Shown here: piece after piece, positions 22,281 to 34,455 of the stretch | How the letters are laid out: each line of letters begins with the position of its first letter | Position numbering within the stretch: position 1 is the stretch's first letter | Origin: Apium graveolens | Lineage: Eukaryota; Streptophyta; Magnoliopsida; Apiales; Apiaceae | Assembly: GCF_009905375.1 (NCBI RefSeq) | Contig: NC_133650.1 | Span: forward strand, 142,863,296 to 142,927,295 | Reading direction: 5' to 3' | DNA: 64,000 nt | Program-made: the position numbers and the translations under genes | The notes under the pieces: generated by a model | Told to the model about the DNA's origin: nothing | What the model saw: only the letters and a program-made list of their open reading frames with translations | Database searches by the model: none

Positions 22281-23479
22281 TTGTTGCTTGTGGAGTTGCT
22301 GTAGACGGTGGAGGTAATGCCAATACCTCAGCTGGCATGTGTGCACTAGTACTTGCCACGTTCATCAAAGCCTTGACTGGTCCAGTTGACTTGCATTCCC
22401 TAGCTATATGTCCAGCCTTTCCACACTTGTAGCATGTAACTCCCGGCTTCGGTATCTTACACTCGTTAGCCAAGTGCCCCTTCTGGTTGTATCTGTAGCA
22501 TGTCATGTTCAGCTTATTACACAATCTTGGATGTCTTTTTCCACAATGCTTGCATTCTGGTCTCTGAAATCTATTTTCTCCAACTTGTCCTTGGTTTGAC
22601 TGGTTGTTCCCCTTAGGATCTTGTCTCTTATTCAAATTTCCCTTCTTCTGAAAATTTTCTCCTTTATGGAATCCAATCCTTTTCACACTCCTGTCTTGTG
22701 AGCTTCCGGCTTCAGATTTCTCTCCATAAAATGGAACCTTTCTCTTCTTGTTATCCTTTTCTTTCCTTGACTGCATCTCATTACTCTCAATCAAAGCAGC
22801 TTTCTGTACTACCCCAGCATAATTAGCAAGCTCAAACATAGCCACTTTATCTCTGATCCAAGGCTCTAATCCTTATTGGAACCTTTTTGCTTTCTCTTCC
22901 TCAGTGTTGGTATACTTAGTCACAAACCTTAACAGCTCCTTAAACTTCTTCTCGTACTGCAATACAGACATACTTCCTTGCTTTAATTCAAGAAATTTAA
23001 GCTCTATCTGATTATGCATCTACTTAGGGTAATACTTTTCCTGGAATATCCTCTTAAACCTTTCCTAAGAAATCGGCTGAATTTGCCTCCATAGCTTTCA
23101 CCGAATCCCACCAATAGATGACTTCCCCTTTCAGAAAGTAAGTAGCATATGGCATCTTCTGATCTTCTCCTAACTGAACCAATTCAAAAGGTCTTTCTAT
23201 TTCCCTAATCCATGTATTAACTATTACCGGATCAGTGGTATCATGAAATGCAGGTGGATTCACATTCTGAAAAGCTTTAAAAGTGACAATTTGTCGAGGT
23301 GGTACTGGTGGATCAGGTGGTTGGTGTGGTTCACGGTTATCTTAGTTTTCAAATTGTTATTGTAGAGTTCTTTGTTGTTGAGCTATAGCATTTGTTTGTT
23401 ATTGTAAGGTTTCCAGTAATTGAAGAATATTAGGATCTGTGGTAGAAGTTGTTGTCGGGTTCTTCTTTTTAGGTGGCAT
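22281..23479 (-). pseudogene. Gypsy A gag
   Basis: The start MPPKKK (ATG complement at 23477-23479) matches B's gag start. Capsid sequence [22 protein letters not shown] and [16 protein letters not shown] is at 23054-23263, with stops around 22876 and 23021. Two or three CCHC-type fingers lie at about 22390-22560: [26 protein letters not shown] (second Cys lost to Tyr) and CYKCGKAGHIAREC. The order and spacing are those of B. Confidence 0.9.
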
Positions 23480-23789
23480 GATCCTGAGATATAAGTAATA
23501 TCAAAACAAGTATGAACAATACAGAAAAATTCAAGGTTAAGGTGTCACAAGTCATTATATTCATTCAATCGGGTTTCAAATTAAACAATAAGGATGGTGC
23601 ATATAAAGGCATGAGAACAATTGAAAGCAAATAGAATGATAGTGCATAATTATTAAAATTAAGGTCAAGGTACATCAAGATCAGAATAGAGTCTGAACTT
23701 AGGGATAACATGCTTAATTAAAGGAAAAAAACAGGGAATTCTACAAAGTCAAGCAATACAACGACATGAGAAGTAGATAATGGAAAGAA

Positions 23790-24148
23790 CTAAGGCTCCG
23801 CTCCACCAGATCGGGGTCCAGTAGTCTTCTCCTCATGAAGCGTCTTCACAATACTCTGGAGCTCATCCGCAATCATATGAATAGTATACTGGCTGGTACG
23901 GTCTCGGTGTGATGGCATCTCGTCAAGCTTATTATTAACGTAATAAACCAAGGTCTCAAGTCACGCAGTCATCTGCTCCTTAGGCTTTCCTCCATAATTT
24001 CGGTTGTCCGGATACACGTTCTTCAATCGCTCTAACAGTCGATCGTACTTTCCATGAAGCCTGTCGAACTCACGCCTCAACTCAGCATAAATGGAGAAAG
24101 CAATTATGTCGGACAGTTTAGAGGATGATGAGGAATGGGCGCCCTTTG
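23790..24148 (-). pseudogene. Gypsy A accessory ORF, exon-2 remnant
   Basis: It is about 80% identical in protein to B's exon 2 (29140-29496): AELRREFDRLHGKYDRLLERLKN, PDNRNYGGKPKEQM, and EMPSHRDRTSQY further on. It begins after an acceptor-like TTTGGCAG| (24149-24151 complement). Damage: a TGA replaces an Arg codon after KEQMTA, and two extra bases near 24137 shift the frame at the start. In a 40-codon stretch A and B differ by 7 synonymous and 6 amino-acid changes, fewer replacements than expected for non-coding DNA. Confidence 0.7.
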
Positions 24149-24282
24149 CTGCCAAATAATGCATAGATATATATATAAGAGAATTATTAGCGGATGACTC
24201 GAATAACCTATACCTACACTCTCGTATAATATTATAAACCTATATACATATATAACCTATTTGGGCTGTCGAGGGACTCTAA

Positions 24283-24295
24283 ACCGTAGCTCTGA
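24283..24295 (-). other. Gypsy A primer-binding site, left fragment
   Basis: GTAGCTCTGA is the inner part of the complement of TGGTATCAGAGC. The other part, TCTGATACCAAAACC, is at 48803-48817 next to A's 5' LTR. The five shared bases TCTGA are the target duplication of element C. Confidence 0.9.
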
Positions 24296-24976
24296 TGTGG
24301 CGCCCTTCAAACCCGGGTCAGAAGTTTGGGGTCCACACACATACCATATTTATAACCTGCTTATAACAATAATAAAGATAATAATAACATGTTGTGATCC
24401 TACTTACCAACTACCACGGACCGCAACAAGTTAAAATATATACACAAGCCACACACATACACTTTATATTAAAAATGTTCAAATCCCAACTATTCAAACT
24501 CAAAACTGAATATTAAACATTATTATAACTTTTACAAACTTAAACTATCTCAAAAGTTATCCGCTAGCTTAACTCGATCAACTTGGACCCCTAGCTCTCA
24601 CACTGGATTGGGGATCCTCGCTACCAACTGGTTCCTTCTTAACTGGAAAAGAACATAAACAATACCGCACAAATGAGCTAAATAGCTCAGCAAGTCACAA
24701 TGACAAGACTGAGAATAATGATCATCAAGTGAAAAGGATTAAAGTATCAAGTGAACAATGATTAATGATTAGAATTGGATATTATATTTTTATTTTAAAA
24801 ACCAAGGTTAGGCTGCTGATCAGTCACGCACTAACCCCGAGCAAGGCACACAGCTCTGCTCTAATTACTGGATCCAAGGCACACATTAGCCTAACTTGAC
24901 CACCAATCTGGCCTGACCACGAATCTGGTCCATAATTTTATAAAACAATCCAATTATAACATAATAACAGAATAAA
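24296..24976 (-). repeat. Gypsy C 3' LTR, left piece
   Basis: These are the terminal 681 bp before B's insertion. On the minus strand it has TGAGC...GCTCA (24674-24689) and a pyrimidine tract TTCTTTTCCAG (acceptor-like, about 24643), as in F, but no ATG or matching donor follows. ATAAA at 24972-24976 is B's left target duplication. No gene. Confidence 0.92.
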
Positions 24977-25888
24977 TGTTACGACCGGCATTTTATGTAA
25001 TATTATTTGTGAATAATATTAAGTTAAATAAAAATATATTCAATGCTTGTACGTTTGTGTGAGTGAAAATTTCTGCATTTTAAATTTGCTCTGGGTAGTA
25101 TATGATTTTTCAAAGCAAGAATTTATTTAATTTCTTTATTTTTGATTTATAAGGAATATTCTAAGCTTTGGAAAAATTTTCTTTTAAAAGACATTTTGTA
25201 CACAAATTTTGAAAATGATTTTATAAAGTCTCTAAAAATCCAAGTTATTTTATGGTATAAATTTTATAATTTTTGAACTTGTACTTTATTATATAAAAAT
25301 AAATCTTTGGAAATTAGTTGCTTAATAATTATCAAATTACATGAATAACCTTGCATGCAAACTCTCTTCTATTTAACCAAAGGGCTAAAGAGTCAATAAC
25401 CACCCCACTAACTCACAATTTGCTAGCCAAATTACCTCCTTGACCTTGCATGCAAACTTGCCTAACTTTGGCTAGAGGGTTACTCTTGTAATTTCTCACA
25501 TCCACTCACTTGTGGGCAAATAAAAACCAAACAATCATGATGATCACTCCACCATTTCTACATTTTTTCTCCCTCTCCTCTCCCTCCTCCCACCATTCCT
25601 CTCGGCTTTTTGCCGAAGCCCTACCCCCCTCCCCTTTTCTTCATTCCACATTCAAGTTTCCACCTCCCATACAAGTAAATATTACTTCCTATATCATGAT
25701 CATTTATATTCCAAAGAGTTTTGAGTAAAAAGTTTAAGTTTTAAAGTTGCATGTTAAGGTTTTAGTGAAACTCAAATATACAATCTTGATTCTTATGGAT
25801 TTAAGGTTGTTTTTGAGAGGACTACAATGAATGGATAAGTGCCAAGTCATGAGAAGGAAAATCTTGATGATTTAATGGCCATTTCCAT

Positions 25889-25930
25889 CCATTTCATTCG
25901 GCCATGACCATATGGGAGCCGAATGAATGG
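25889..25930 (+). promoter_or_regulatory. Conserved inverted repeat in B 5' LTR
   Basis: CCATTTCATTCGG (25889-25901) pairs with CCGAATGAATGG (25919-25930). Homologous stems occur in both A LTRs, one with a compensatory base-pair change. The 3' LTR copy is about 9,479 bp downstream. Confidence 0.6.
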
Positions 25931-28712
25931 TCCTTGAAATCATTCTTGTTGTTTTGATCAATTTTTGCATGTTTATGTGATAATGACTTAAATTTTGTGG
26001 TGATAATTTGATAAAACTCCTTGCATGCTAAGTGATCATCTAGGTATACCTTATGCTAGGCTTGCATGTCAATTTTAAGATGGAATATATGTAGAAAATA
26101 TGTTGTTTGGTTTGAAAAACCCGAAGGCATGCATGCATGTGGAATTCTCTTAGTTTGTTGTAAGATTTTGATCATTTGGAAAAGATTTTGTTAGTGAGCC
26201 TTAATTTCAGTAGGAATAATGTGATAATATGGATTTATGCTTCTTGTTGCATGGTAATAATTTGTGGTTATCTTTTATAAAAATATATATCATGTTGTTT
26301 CAAAAGCATAAAGGTTTATGAGTTGTAAAGAGTAGTCTCTTTTATTTTGCCATAGTTGCACCATAGGTAAGGATGATCTCACCAAGGGTATTTTGAGAAA
26401 AAAAAGAGTTAGTTCAGTAGAACACCAAGTATAGGTCTTGGTTTAAGTATTTAGTTGTTGATAATTGGGTTTGTCAAGTCAAAACCTTGGAAAATGAGAG
26501 TTATAGTTTCTGCAGAAAAATCAGTTTAGTACCCTGAGTTTAGAGTGAGTTTTGACCATGTCATTGATGTGCACTTTGAGGCCCAAGCCACCAGAAGTTA
26601 GTATGGGGAGTATATAATAGGTTTTAGGAGTTGGTTGGAGGTTTGCATGTCATTTGGTTAGGTGCACAAGTAGAATAACAAAATCTGTCCAGCAGGGGAC
26701 AGTTTTGTTGCAACTTGGAAATAGGGAGATTTGGCCATGTCATGGGTAGGCCCTCATTAGGCCCAATTGGGCCTTAGTTAGAGGGTATGTCAGAGAAGTT
26801 TTTCCAACCATAGTTCATAGGATATGAGCTAGAACCATGTGTCACAAGTTAATTCAAGTCAGGGCATTTTCTGCCCAGAAAAACAGGGGAACCTTGGACT
26901 TTTAGCTTAGGCCCAAGAAGGCCCAAGCCAGGCCTTTGAGCCACATCAAGCTTGTGAGATGCCCTTAGGTCAGGAGAGTCTTGTGTAAAAATTTTGAAGA
27001 AAAACTTGTAGTTTAAGAGTGTCTAATGCACTCAAGAAACCTTAGTTACCATTCTGAAATTTGCACCAGTGAGCACTTTCACTTATCGCATAGTTTTAGG
27101 ACACTTAGAAGTGAGTATTAGGTCGACCACCATAGTTGTAAAATAGTATAAGGTCAGTAGAACAAAAGGCACAAGTGAGGGTCAATAGGTTTTGGATAAT
27201 TTAGGAAAGGCACATTGAGTTAGGAAGCCCAAATTCGAAGACTTCGTTTAGTTAGCGACCAAGTAACTTAAGTGGTGAGTCGAGATCATCCAAGCCTAGT
27301 GTGGCATTATGGTGTATATGATGTTATTTGGTATTAATATACGATATGTGATTATGTGGCTACATGTGTACATTTGAAAATATAAAGGTGGATATGAATT
27401 AAGTGCGTATAGGCCTAAGTGCCATCCATGTTTAATTTCGGGTTGTAAATAGGTTAAGATGGAAAGAATATATTATAATGAGGATTATTATTATTATGTA
27501 GGATCTCGAGACGAGGGAAAACTTGCCATAAAAGTCGAGTGAAGCTCCAGTTGTTGCTCCTACCAGTCAGACCAGACCAGTCTATCTCAAGGCAAGTGAT
27601 TCAACTTGACCTTCGCATTTACTGTAAACAGTTCATATATATATCGATGCAATTATCCTGAGTCATTTTGATATATTTAAATCAAGAGTATCTTTTGTTT
27701 ATCTTTGAGTTACATAGAAATGCCATGAACCCTCGAGTACATATTGCAAGTAGTTCAAAAGTCTTTCATGATAGTTTAATGCCATGATAAATTAGAGATG
27801 CGTTATAATATCTTATTGATCCTTTTGTTTATCATGCTATTGATCCCTGAGAAATCTTGATGTTGCACCCTGATGCTTTGAATTCAACTCTTGAAATAGC
27901 CTCGATAGAAACTTTATTTTGATACCTAAAAGCCAATCATTTCTTAAATACATTCATGATTGTTTGATAACCCTATCCTTACCCTAAAGCTTGATACCCT
28001 GTTATATACTGAGCTGATGATCGCTTTCTTTATATTTTAACACCTTTATCCTATTTGTACCAGTGATGCCTATCTTCTTGATGTTCCAATACCTATACCT
28101 TGTCTACAACCATTGCTTTAAGCCTAGTTTGGCATTACTCTTTCATCTTATCCAATAGCCTGGCTTAATTTCCTTGTCTAAGTTCTTGTTTATGGAAACC
28201 TCTCAATTACCCTAATATAGTAAAGTCTAGTAGATCATGGCCCTGAGATTTAGTGTCATATTTCCAGTGTTTCAAGTTGATCTATAATCCCTTGATAAAA
28301 ATAATTACGGTCAAAAGAGGTTTCGTCATAAATCGGCATCAGTTTTTAAAATGATTAAAACGTGGATTTTTCAGTCCCAAAGGGGGACAAATGTTTTCTT
28401 GAATGGTGGATCTGGACTGAGACGCGAGTCCTTTCCACACTTATATTAGGCTTAAAAGTTGCCTAGGGATTCCCAATAATGTTTTAGAACCCAGCGAGGT
28501 TCGGGATTACTTCGCGGCTGATCACCGGCTGTAATCCGTAGCGTCATAAAATGATTTTGATTAAGAATGGTTTTAAAATTTGTTTTGATGCAAGCAAAAT
28601 GATGCCAACTCACATAAGATTTATCTCTCGATTATCATTGATTATGTCATTCCATTGTCATTCCTAAAGGTATATCTCGATTTATGCTTTGCGTTGTATT
28701 GTTAGCACTTGT

Positions 28713-28727
28713 TGAGCTTTTGGCTCA
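28713..28727 (+). promoter_or_regulatory. TGAGC/GCTCA hairpin motif near LTR 3' end
   Basis: TGAGC, a 5-base loop, GCTCA, followed by CTT-rich sequence and then the exon acceptor. Equivalent motifs are at 207-224 (F), 15208-15222 (A), 24674-24689 (C) and, with a G-T pair, 57036-57052 (E). Role unknown; it may mark an RNA-processing or splicing element. Confidence 0.5.
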
Positions 28728-28762
28728 CTTCTTGCTTTACCCTGATATTACAGCTAGCAGCC

Positions 28763-29496
28763 ATGGTTAGATTCAAGCAGACTGCCCGTAAGACCTGTGA
28801 TGCGGATGCTTATGTTCGAGCCCAGGTAGAATAAGTAATAATAGCGGTGTGAGGACTCGGTATTTGTAATCAGATGTAATAGTTGATAGTGTTGGGCTGT
28901 TCCAAACCCTAAACTGTAAGATCTTGGATTTTGGTTGTGTAGTACTCATTAAAATGATGTAATAACTATAACTATTTTGCTATTTAAGTTGGGGGTGTGA
29001 CAGGTTTTGGTATCAGAGCTACGGTTTAGAGTCCCTGAACAGCCCAAATAGGTTATAGGATTTGTGTGTAGGTTATAGATATTATGCGAGAGAGTAGGTT
29101 AAGTAGATTATTATTAATACTCCTCTTATTGGTTGTCAGCAAAGGGCGCATTCCTCGTCATCCTCTGGATCGGACGACACTATTGCTTTCTCCGTGTATG
29201 CTGAGTTGAGGCGCGAGTTCGACATGCTTCAGGGCAAGTACGACCGACTGATAGACCGACTGAAGAACGTGTATCCGGACAGCCGAAACTATGAAGGGAA
29301 GCCCAAGGAGCAGATGATTGCGAGACTTGAGACCTTGGTTGGGTACGTCAACACTAAGCTTGAGGAGATGCCAGCGCACCGGGACCGTACCAGCCAGTAT
29401 GTCATTCAGATGGTGGCGGATGAGCTCCAGAGCATTGTGAAGACACTTCGAGAGGAAAAGACTACCAAGCCCCGTTCAGATGGAGTGGAGCCTTAG
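28763..29496 (+). CDS. Predicted spliced accessory protein with histone-H3-like N-terminus
   Basis: Two exons are predicted. Exon 1 (28763-28825, in the LTR) has GCAGCCATGG context and 21 codons starting MVRFKQTARKT, against histone H3 MARTKQTARKS; KQTARK sits at the same distance from Met. It ends CAG|GTAGAA in phase 0. Exon 2 (29140-29496) follows a branch-like TTATTAATAC, a pyrimidine-rich stretch and TTGTCAG|. It is open in phase 0 for 118 codons: a Ser-rich start (AHSSSSSG), then a helical, charged domain (AELRREFDMLQGKYDRLIDRL, RLETLVGYVNTKLEEM, VADELQSIVKTLREEK). Exon 2 has no in-frame ATG before 29224, so splicing explains its start. The 314-nt intron removes the primer-binding site, implying a subgenomic mRNA. 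Gag begins 311 bp later. Splicing and function are inference; the fallback is a 91-codon ORF from 29224. Confidence 0.6.
29008..29019 (+). other. Gypsy B primer-binding site
   Basis: TGGTATCAGAGC (tRNA-iMet type), five bases after the LTR end. Confidence 0.95.
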
Positions 29497-29807
29497 TTCT
29501 TTCCATTTATCTTTCATGTTGTTGTACTATCAGACTCTATGGAATCCCCAGTTGTTTCCGTCTTTCCTTTAAATAAGCCTGTTATTTCTAGAATCAGACT
29601 ATGTCCCAATCCTATGTACTGTGACCTTTAAAATTTCAATAATTATGTGCTATTGTTCCATTTGCTCTCAACTGTTATTTTATGTTTTTATCATCATATC
29701 TGTTTAATTTGGAAACGTGACCCCATATGTAAACAAGAATGCCATGCGATACCCTCGAATCATTTTATCATTCATATTTGTTATAACACAACTCTTATTT
29801 CAGGATC

Positions 29808-32800
29808 ATGCCTCCCAAAAAGAAGAATCCAACAACCACCTTCACCACAGACCCAAACATTCTTCAACTACTGGAAACCTTGCAACAGCAAACCAATGCT
29901 ATAGCTCAACAACAATTAACTCTTCAACAACGAATTGAAAACCAAGATAACCGTGAGCCATATCAACCACCTGAACCACCAGTACCACCAAGACAAATTG
30001 TCACTTTCAAGGCTTTTCAGAATGTGAATCCACCTGTATTTCATGATACCACTGATCCAGTGATAGCAAACACATGGATCAAGGAGATGGAAAGGGCTTT
30101 TGAGTTGGTACAGTTAGGGGACGATCAGAAGACGCTGTATGCCACTTACTTCTTGAAGGGAGAAGTCATTTATTGGTGGGAATCAGTAAAAGTTATGGAA
30201 GTCACTCAGCAGATTTCTTGGGAGAGATTTAAGAAGTTATTTCTGGACAAGTATTACCCTAAGTACATGCAGAATCAGATGGAGCTAAAATTTCTTGAGT
30301 TAAAACAAGGGAACATGACTGTACTGGAATATGAGAAGAAGTTCACTGAGTTGTCAAGGTTTGTGACAAAGTATACCAGCACTGAGGAAGAAAAAGCAAA
30401 GAAATTTCAGCAAGGATTGGAGCCTTGGATCAGAGATAGGGTGGCTATGTTTGAACTTGAGACTTATGCGGGAGTAGTACAGAAAGCTGCTCTGATTGAG
30501 AATAATGGGATGCAGTCAAGGAAAGAGAGGGATAACAAGAAGAGGAAGGTTCCATTTTATGGAGAAAAGTCTGAAGCTGGAAGTTCGCAAGATCGGAATG
30601 TAAAGAGGATTGGTTTCCAGAAGGGCGGAAATTTTCAAAGGAAAGGAAATTTGGGCAAAAGGCAAGAATCAAAAGGGAACAATCAGGTAAACCAAGGGCA
30701 AGTTGGAGAAAACAGGTTCCAGAGGCCAGAATGCAAGCACTGTGGAAGAAGGCACCCCGGAGTATGCAATAAGCTGAGTATGACCTGTTATAGGTGCAAT
30801 CAGAAGGGACATTTGGCAAATGAGTGCAAGATGCCGAAGCCAGGAGTTACGTGCTACAAATGTGGGAAGACTGGACACATGGCTAGGGAATGTAAGGCAA
30901 CAGGACCAGTCAGAGCTCTGATGAACGTGGCAAGTACCAGTGCAAGCGTGCCAGCTGAGGTATTGGCATTACCTCCACCACCCGCACCAACCCCGCAAGC
31001 AACAGCAAGGACATTTGACCTAAAGATGAAAGATGCTGTTCAGAATTCTGAGGTGATAGCAGGTACACTTTTACTCAATAATGTCAAAGCCAAAGTATTG
31101 ATTGATTCGGGAGCCACAAGATCTTTCATATCAGAATCCTTTGTTGATAAGATCCAATGTGATAAAACGGTTATGAGTGAGGTAGTAAATGTGGTAATTG
31201 CGAACCAAGAGAAGATTCCTGTGAATCGATTTTGTCCAAAATGTGAGATTGATATTTCAGGATATAAGTTCTCGGCCGACTTGATACTCTTCAAGCTGGG
31301 AGAATTTGATATAATCTTAGGAATGGATTGGTTAGGAGAGAATAGCGCGCAGATAAATTGTAAGACCAAGAGAGTGAATTTAAAGACGAAGAGTGGAGAG
31401 AAGGTAGTATTTAAGGGACAGAGGCAAGAGCGACTATTTCTTACAATTATTCAGGCTAAGAAGTTACTTAGAAAAGGTTGTGAGTCGTTCCTAGCATATG
31501 TAGTGGATTCAGAGAGAGGCAGCCTCAGCATGGAAGATATTCCTGTAGTTAATGAGTTTCCCGATGTGTTTCCCGACGAACTACCAGGCTTACCACCAGA
31601 TCGACAAATTGAGTTCGAGATCAACCTTGCTCCAGGCACGGAACCAGTTTCAAAGGCTCCGTATAGGATGGCACCAGCAGAAATGAAAGAGTTGGCGAGC
31701 CAGCTACAAGAATTATTGGATAAGGGAGTGATACGACCAAGTACATCGCCATGGGGAGCACCTGTTCTCTTTGTGAAAAAGAAAGATGGGAGTATGCGTC
31801 TATGCATAGATTACCGGGAGTTGAATAAAGTAACGATCAAGAACCGCTACCCGCTACCAAGGATAGATGACCTTTTTGATCAGTTAAAGGGAGCAAAATG
31901 TTTTTCGAAGATTGACTTGAGATCGGGATACCATCAATTAAAGATCAAGGAAGAAGATATTCCCAAGACCGCATTTAGGACCAGATATGGGCATTATGAA
32001 TTCCTAGTAATGCCGTTTGGATTGACCAACGCCCCGGCCGCATTCATGGATCTGATGAATCGGGTATTTAAGAAGTATTTGGATAAATTTGTCGTGGTAT
32101 TTATTGATGACATCCTTATTTATTCTAAATCGGAAGAAGAACATATGCAGCATCTCTGGATAGCATTGGAGATACTCCGACACGAGAAGTTGTATGCCAA
32201 GTTTACCAAATGTGAGTTTTGGTTAAAGGAAGTTCAATTTTTGGGGCATGTTATTGGAAATGATGGAATTAAAGTGGATCCGGCGAAGATTGATGCAGTT
32301 ATGAGTTGGGAGAGGCCAAGGACTCCTACGGAAGTGCGAAGTTTTCTAGGATTGGCCGGATACTATAGAAGATTCGTCAAGGATTTCTCGAAGATCGCCA
32401 CGCCATTGACCAAGTTAACCAGAAAGAATCAAAGGTTTGAATGGAGTGCAGAATGTGAAAGTAGCTTTCAAGAGTTAAAACAGAAGTTGGTAACAGCTCC
32501 GGTGTTAGTACTTCCAGATGATCAAGGGAATTTTGTAATATTCAGCGATGCTTCACATAAGGGTTTGGGTTGTGTGTTGATGCAACACAGTAAGGTAATA
32601 GCATATGCGTCAAGACAGTTGAAGCCACACGAGTTAAAGTATCCGACGCATGACTTGGAATTAGCCGCCATAGTGTTCGCACTCAAGATTTGGAGACACT
32701 ATCTCTATGGAGAAAAGTGTGAAATCTACACGGATCACAAGAGTTTAAAATACATTTTTACTCAGAAAGAGCTCAATATGAGGCAGAGGAGATGGCTGGA

Positions 32801-34421
32801 ATTGATTAAGGACTATGACTGTTCGATAAATTACCATCCTGGAAAGGCGAACGTAGTGGCCGATGCGCTGAGTCGGAAGGAAAGATTGAATGCAATGATA
32901 ACATCAAAAGAGTTATCTGAAGAAATCGGAAAATTTGAATTGGAACTTTGTGCTTATGGGAAAGTCAAAGAAGTTTGTCATGCAATGACCTTTCAGCCAA
33001 CACTACTGGAAAAGATAAAGAAGTGTCAAGAGGAAGTAATGGAAAAAGAGAAAAATCAGTTATCTGGAGAAGAGATTAATACTAAAAAGGATGAGCAAGG
33101 AATACTAAGGTTTTCATCCAGAATATGGATTCCCCATGTATCTGAATTAAAGAATGAGATCCTCCATGAAGCCCACCATTCGAAATTTTCAATCCACCCG
33201 GGAAGCACCAAGATGTATCAAGACTTAAAGAAGAACTTTTGGTGGCCAAATATGAAAAGAGACGTGGCAGAATGGGTTGCGAAGTGCTATACTTGTCAGA
33301 AAGTAAAGGCAGAACATCAACGACCAAGCGGGTTAATTCAGCCCCTGAAGATTCCAGAATGGAAATGGGAAAATATCGCTATGGATTTTATAGTAGGACT
33401 ACCGCGAACAAAATCCGGACATGACGCAATATGGGTTATAATTGATCGTCTTACGAAGTCGGCGCATTTCCTTCCAATAAATGAGAAGTCGTCACTGGAC
33501 AAGTTGGTTCATCTGTATGTGCACGAAATCGTATTAAGGCATGGAGTACCTGTATCAATAGTTTCAGACAGAGATCCCCGATTTAACTCAAGATTCTGGA
33601 AGCAATTCCAGGAATGTCTTGGCACGAAGTTGAATATGAGCACGGCGTATCACCCGCAGACTGATGGCCAGAGTGAAAGAACAATTCAAACAATTGAAGA
33701 CATGTTGCGCAGTTGTGCAATCGATTTTGCTGGAAGCTGGGACGACCACCTGCCATTAATTGAATTTTCATATAACAACAGCTATCATTCCAGTATCGGC
33801 ATGCCACCATATGAAGCTTTGTACGGGCGAAAATGTAGATCACCAACAAGTTGGGATGAAGTAGGAGAAGGAAGAATTCTCGGCTCAGAATTGGTACAAC
33901 AGTTGCATGACTCAGTCAAGTTAATTCAGAAAAGGTTACTTGCTGCTCAAGATAGACAGAGGAAGTATGCGGATCCAGCGCGTAAAGATGTTCAATTCCA
34001 AATTGGCGAAGCTGTGTTGCTAAAAGTGTCACCTAGGAAAGGGTTGATAAGATTTGGCAAGAAAGGAAAGTTAGCACCTAGATACGTAGGTCCTTTTGAG
34101 ATTTTGAGTCAAGTAGGAAAGGTGGCCTACGAGTTGGCCTTACCACCTCAGTATCAGCATGTGCATAACGTGTTCCATGTGTCGTTGCTTAAGAAGTACA
34201 ATCCTGACGCTAGCCATGTGATAGAATATGAACCTGTAGAAATTCAGGCAGACCTGTCATTTGTGGAGCAACCGGTTAAAGTACTCGACTGGCAAGTAAA
34301 GAGTCTTAGAAATAAATCAGTAAAGTTAGTGAAAGTACTTTGGAGGAACCCTAAGGTCGAAGAGTCGACTTGGGAGTTAGAGTCTGATATGCGTTCCCGG
34401 TATCCTCATCTGTTCTCTTAG
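29808..34421 (+). CDS. Gypsy B gag-pol polyprotein, intact
   Basis: A single 1,537-residue frame from MPPKKK, with every domain of a Tekay chromovirus. Capsid (about residues 60-190): [31 protein letters not shown]. Zinc fingers about 307-361: [40 protein letters not shown]. Protease has DSGAT at about 432 and ILGMDWLG. Reverse transcriptase about 640-800 has [10 protein letters not shown] and VVFIDDIL. RNase H about 900-1030 has [18 protein letters not shown] and [14 protein letters not shown]. Integrase has an HHCC finger (H...H...CYTC, about 1121-1165) and D,D,E in [15 protein letters not shown] and GQSERTIQ. The C-terminal GPFEIL / [12 protein letters not shown] region ends in a chromodomain-like [16 protein letters not shown]. 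No frameshift or stop separates gag from pol. It acts in virus-like particles and the nucleus. Confidence 0.96.
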   Translation: MPPKKKNPTTTFTTDPNILQLLETLQQQTNAIAQQQLTLQQRIENQDNREPYQPPEPPVPPRQIVTFKAFQNVNPPVFHDTTDPVIANTWIKEMERAFELVQLGDDQKTLYATYFLKGEVIYWWESVKVMEVTQQISWERFKKLFLDKYYPKYMQNQMELKFLELKQGNMTVLEYEKKFTELSRFVTKYTSTEEEKAKKFQQGLEPWIRDRVAMFELETYAGVVQKAALIENNGMQSRKERDNKKRKVPFYGEKSEAGSSQDRNVKRIGFQKGGNFQRKGNLGKRQESKGNNQVNQGQVGENRFQRPECKHCGRRHPGVCNKLSMTCYRCNQKGHLANECKMPKPGVTCYKCGKTGHMARECKATGPVRALMNVASTSASVPAEVLALPPPPAPTPQATARTFDLKMKDAVQNSEVIAGTLLLNNVKAKVLIDSGATRSFISESFVDKIQCDKTVMSEVVNVVIANQEKIPVNRFCPKCEIDISGYKFSADLILFKLGEFDIILGMDWLGENSAQINCKTKRVNLKTKSGEKVVFKGQRQERLFLTIIQAKKLLRKGCESFLAYVVDSERGSLSMEDIPVVNEFPDVFPDELPGLPPDRQIEFEINLAPGTEPVSKAPYRMAPAEMKELASQLQELLDKGVIRPSTSPWGAPVLFVKKKDGSMRLCIDYRELNKVTIKNRYPLPRIDDLFDQLKGAKCFSKIDLRSGYHQLKIKEEDIPKTAFRTRYGHYEFLVMPFGLTNAPAAFMDLMNRVFKKYLDKFVVVFIDDILIYSKSEEEHMQHLWIALEILRHEKLYAKFTKCEFWLKEVQFLGHVIGNDGIKVDPAKIDAVMSWERPRTPTEVRSFLGLAGYYRRFVKDFSKIATPLTKLTRKNQRFEWSAECESSFQELKQKLVTAPVLVLPDDQGNFVIFSDASHKGLGCVLMQHSKVIAYASRQLKPHELKYPTHDLELAAIVFALKIWRHYLYGEKCEIYTDHKSLKYIFTQKELNMRQRRWLELIKDYDCSINYHPGKANVVADALSRKERLNAMITSKELSEEIGKFELELCAYGKVKEVCHAMTFQPTLLEKIKKCQEEVMEKEKNQLSGEEINTKKDEQGILRFSSRIWIPHVSELKNEILHEAHHSKFSIHPGSTKMYQDLKKNFWWPNMKRDVAEWVAKCYTCQKVKAEHQRPSGLIQPLKIPEWKWENIAMDFIVGLPRTKSGHDAIWVIIDRLTKSAHFLPINEKSSLDKLVHLYVHEIVLRHGVPVSIVSDRDPRFNSRFWKQFQECLGTKLNMSTAYHPQTDGQSERTIQTIEDMLRSCAIDFAGSWDDHLPLIEFSYNNSYHSSIGMPPYEALYGRKCRSPTSWDEVGEGRILGSELVQQLHDSVKLIQKRLLAAQDRQRKYADPARKDVQFQIGEAVLLKVSPRKGLIRFGKKGKLAPRYVGPFEILSQVGKVAYELALPPQYQHVHNVFHVSLLKKYNPDASHVIEYEPVEIQADLSFVEQPVKVLDWQVKSLRNKSVKLVKVLWRNPKVEESTWELESDMRSRYPHLFS

Positions 34422-34438
34422 ATTCTGGGGACAGAATC

Positions 34439-34455
34439 CCTTAAGGGGGAGAGGA
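34439..34455 (+). other. Gypsy B polypurine tract
   Basis: CCTTAAGGGGGAGAGGA directly precedes the 3' LTR start TGTTACGACC at 34456. Confidence 0.93.

Larger units (their letters stand above)
24977..29002 (+). repeat. Gypsy B 5' LTR
   Basis: TGTTACGACCGG to GGGGTGTGACA, 4,026 bp. An AAATAAAAACC (about 25518) precedes a CT-rich stretch (25550-25640), which suggests a promoter and leader region, though no start can be proved. A hairpin TCGGC/GCCGA lies at about 25602-25617, and a longer stem at 25889-25930. A strong donor-like AG|GTAAGG is at 26366/26367 and an acceptor-like TTACAG| at 28753, both conserved in A. Small ORFs such as 25510-25728 are not supported as genes. Confidence 0.95.

Noticed and set aside
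25510..25728. 72-codon ORF present in both B LTRs
   Set aside because: The LTRs are identical, so its presence twice says nothing. It is Pro/Ser-rich translation of a CT-rich leader with no counterpart kept in A.
28763..28825. A fragment of a true histone H3 gene
   Set aside because: Likeness stops after about ten residues, the following residues (CDADAYVRAQ) are not histone, and the segment is an integral, repeated part of the LTR.
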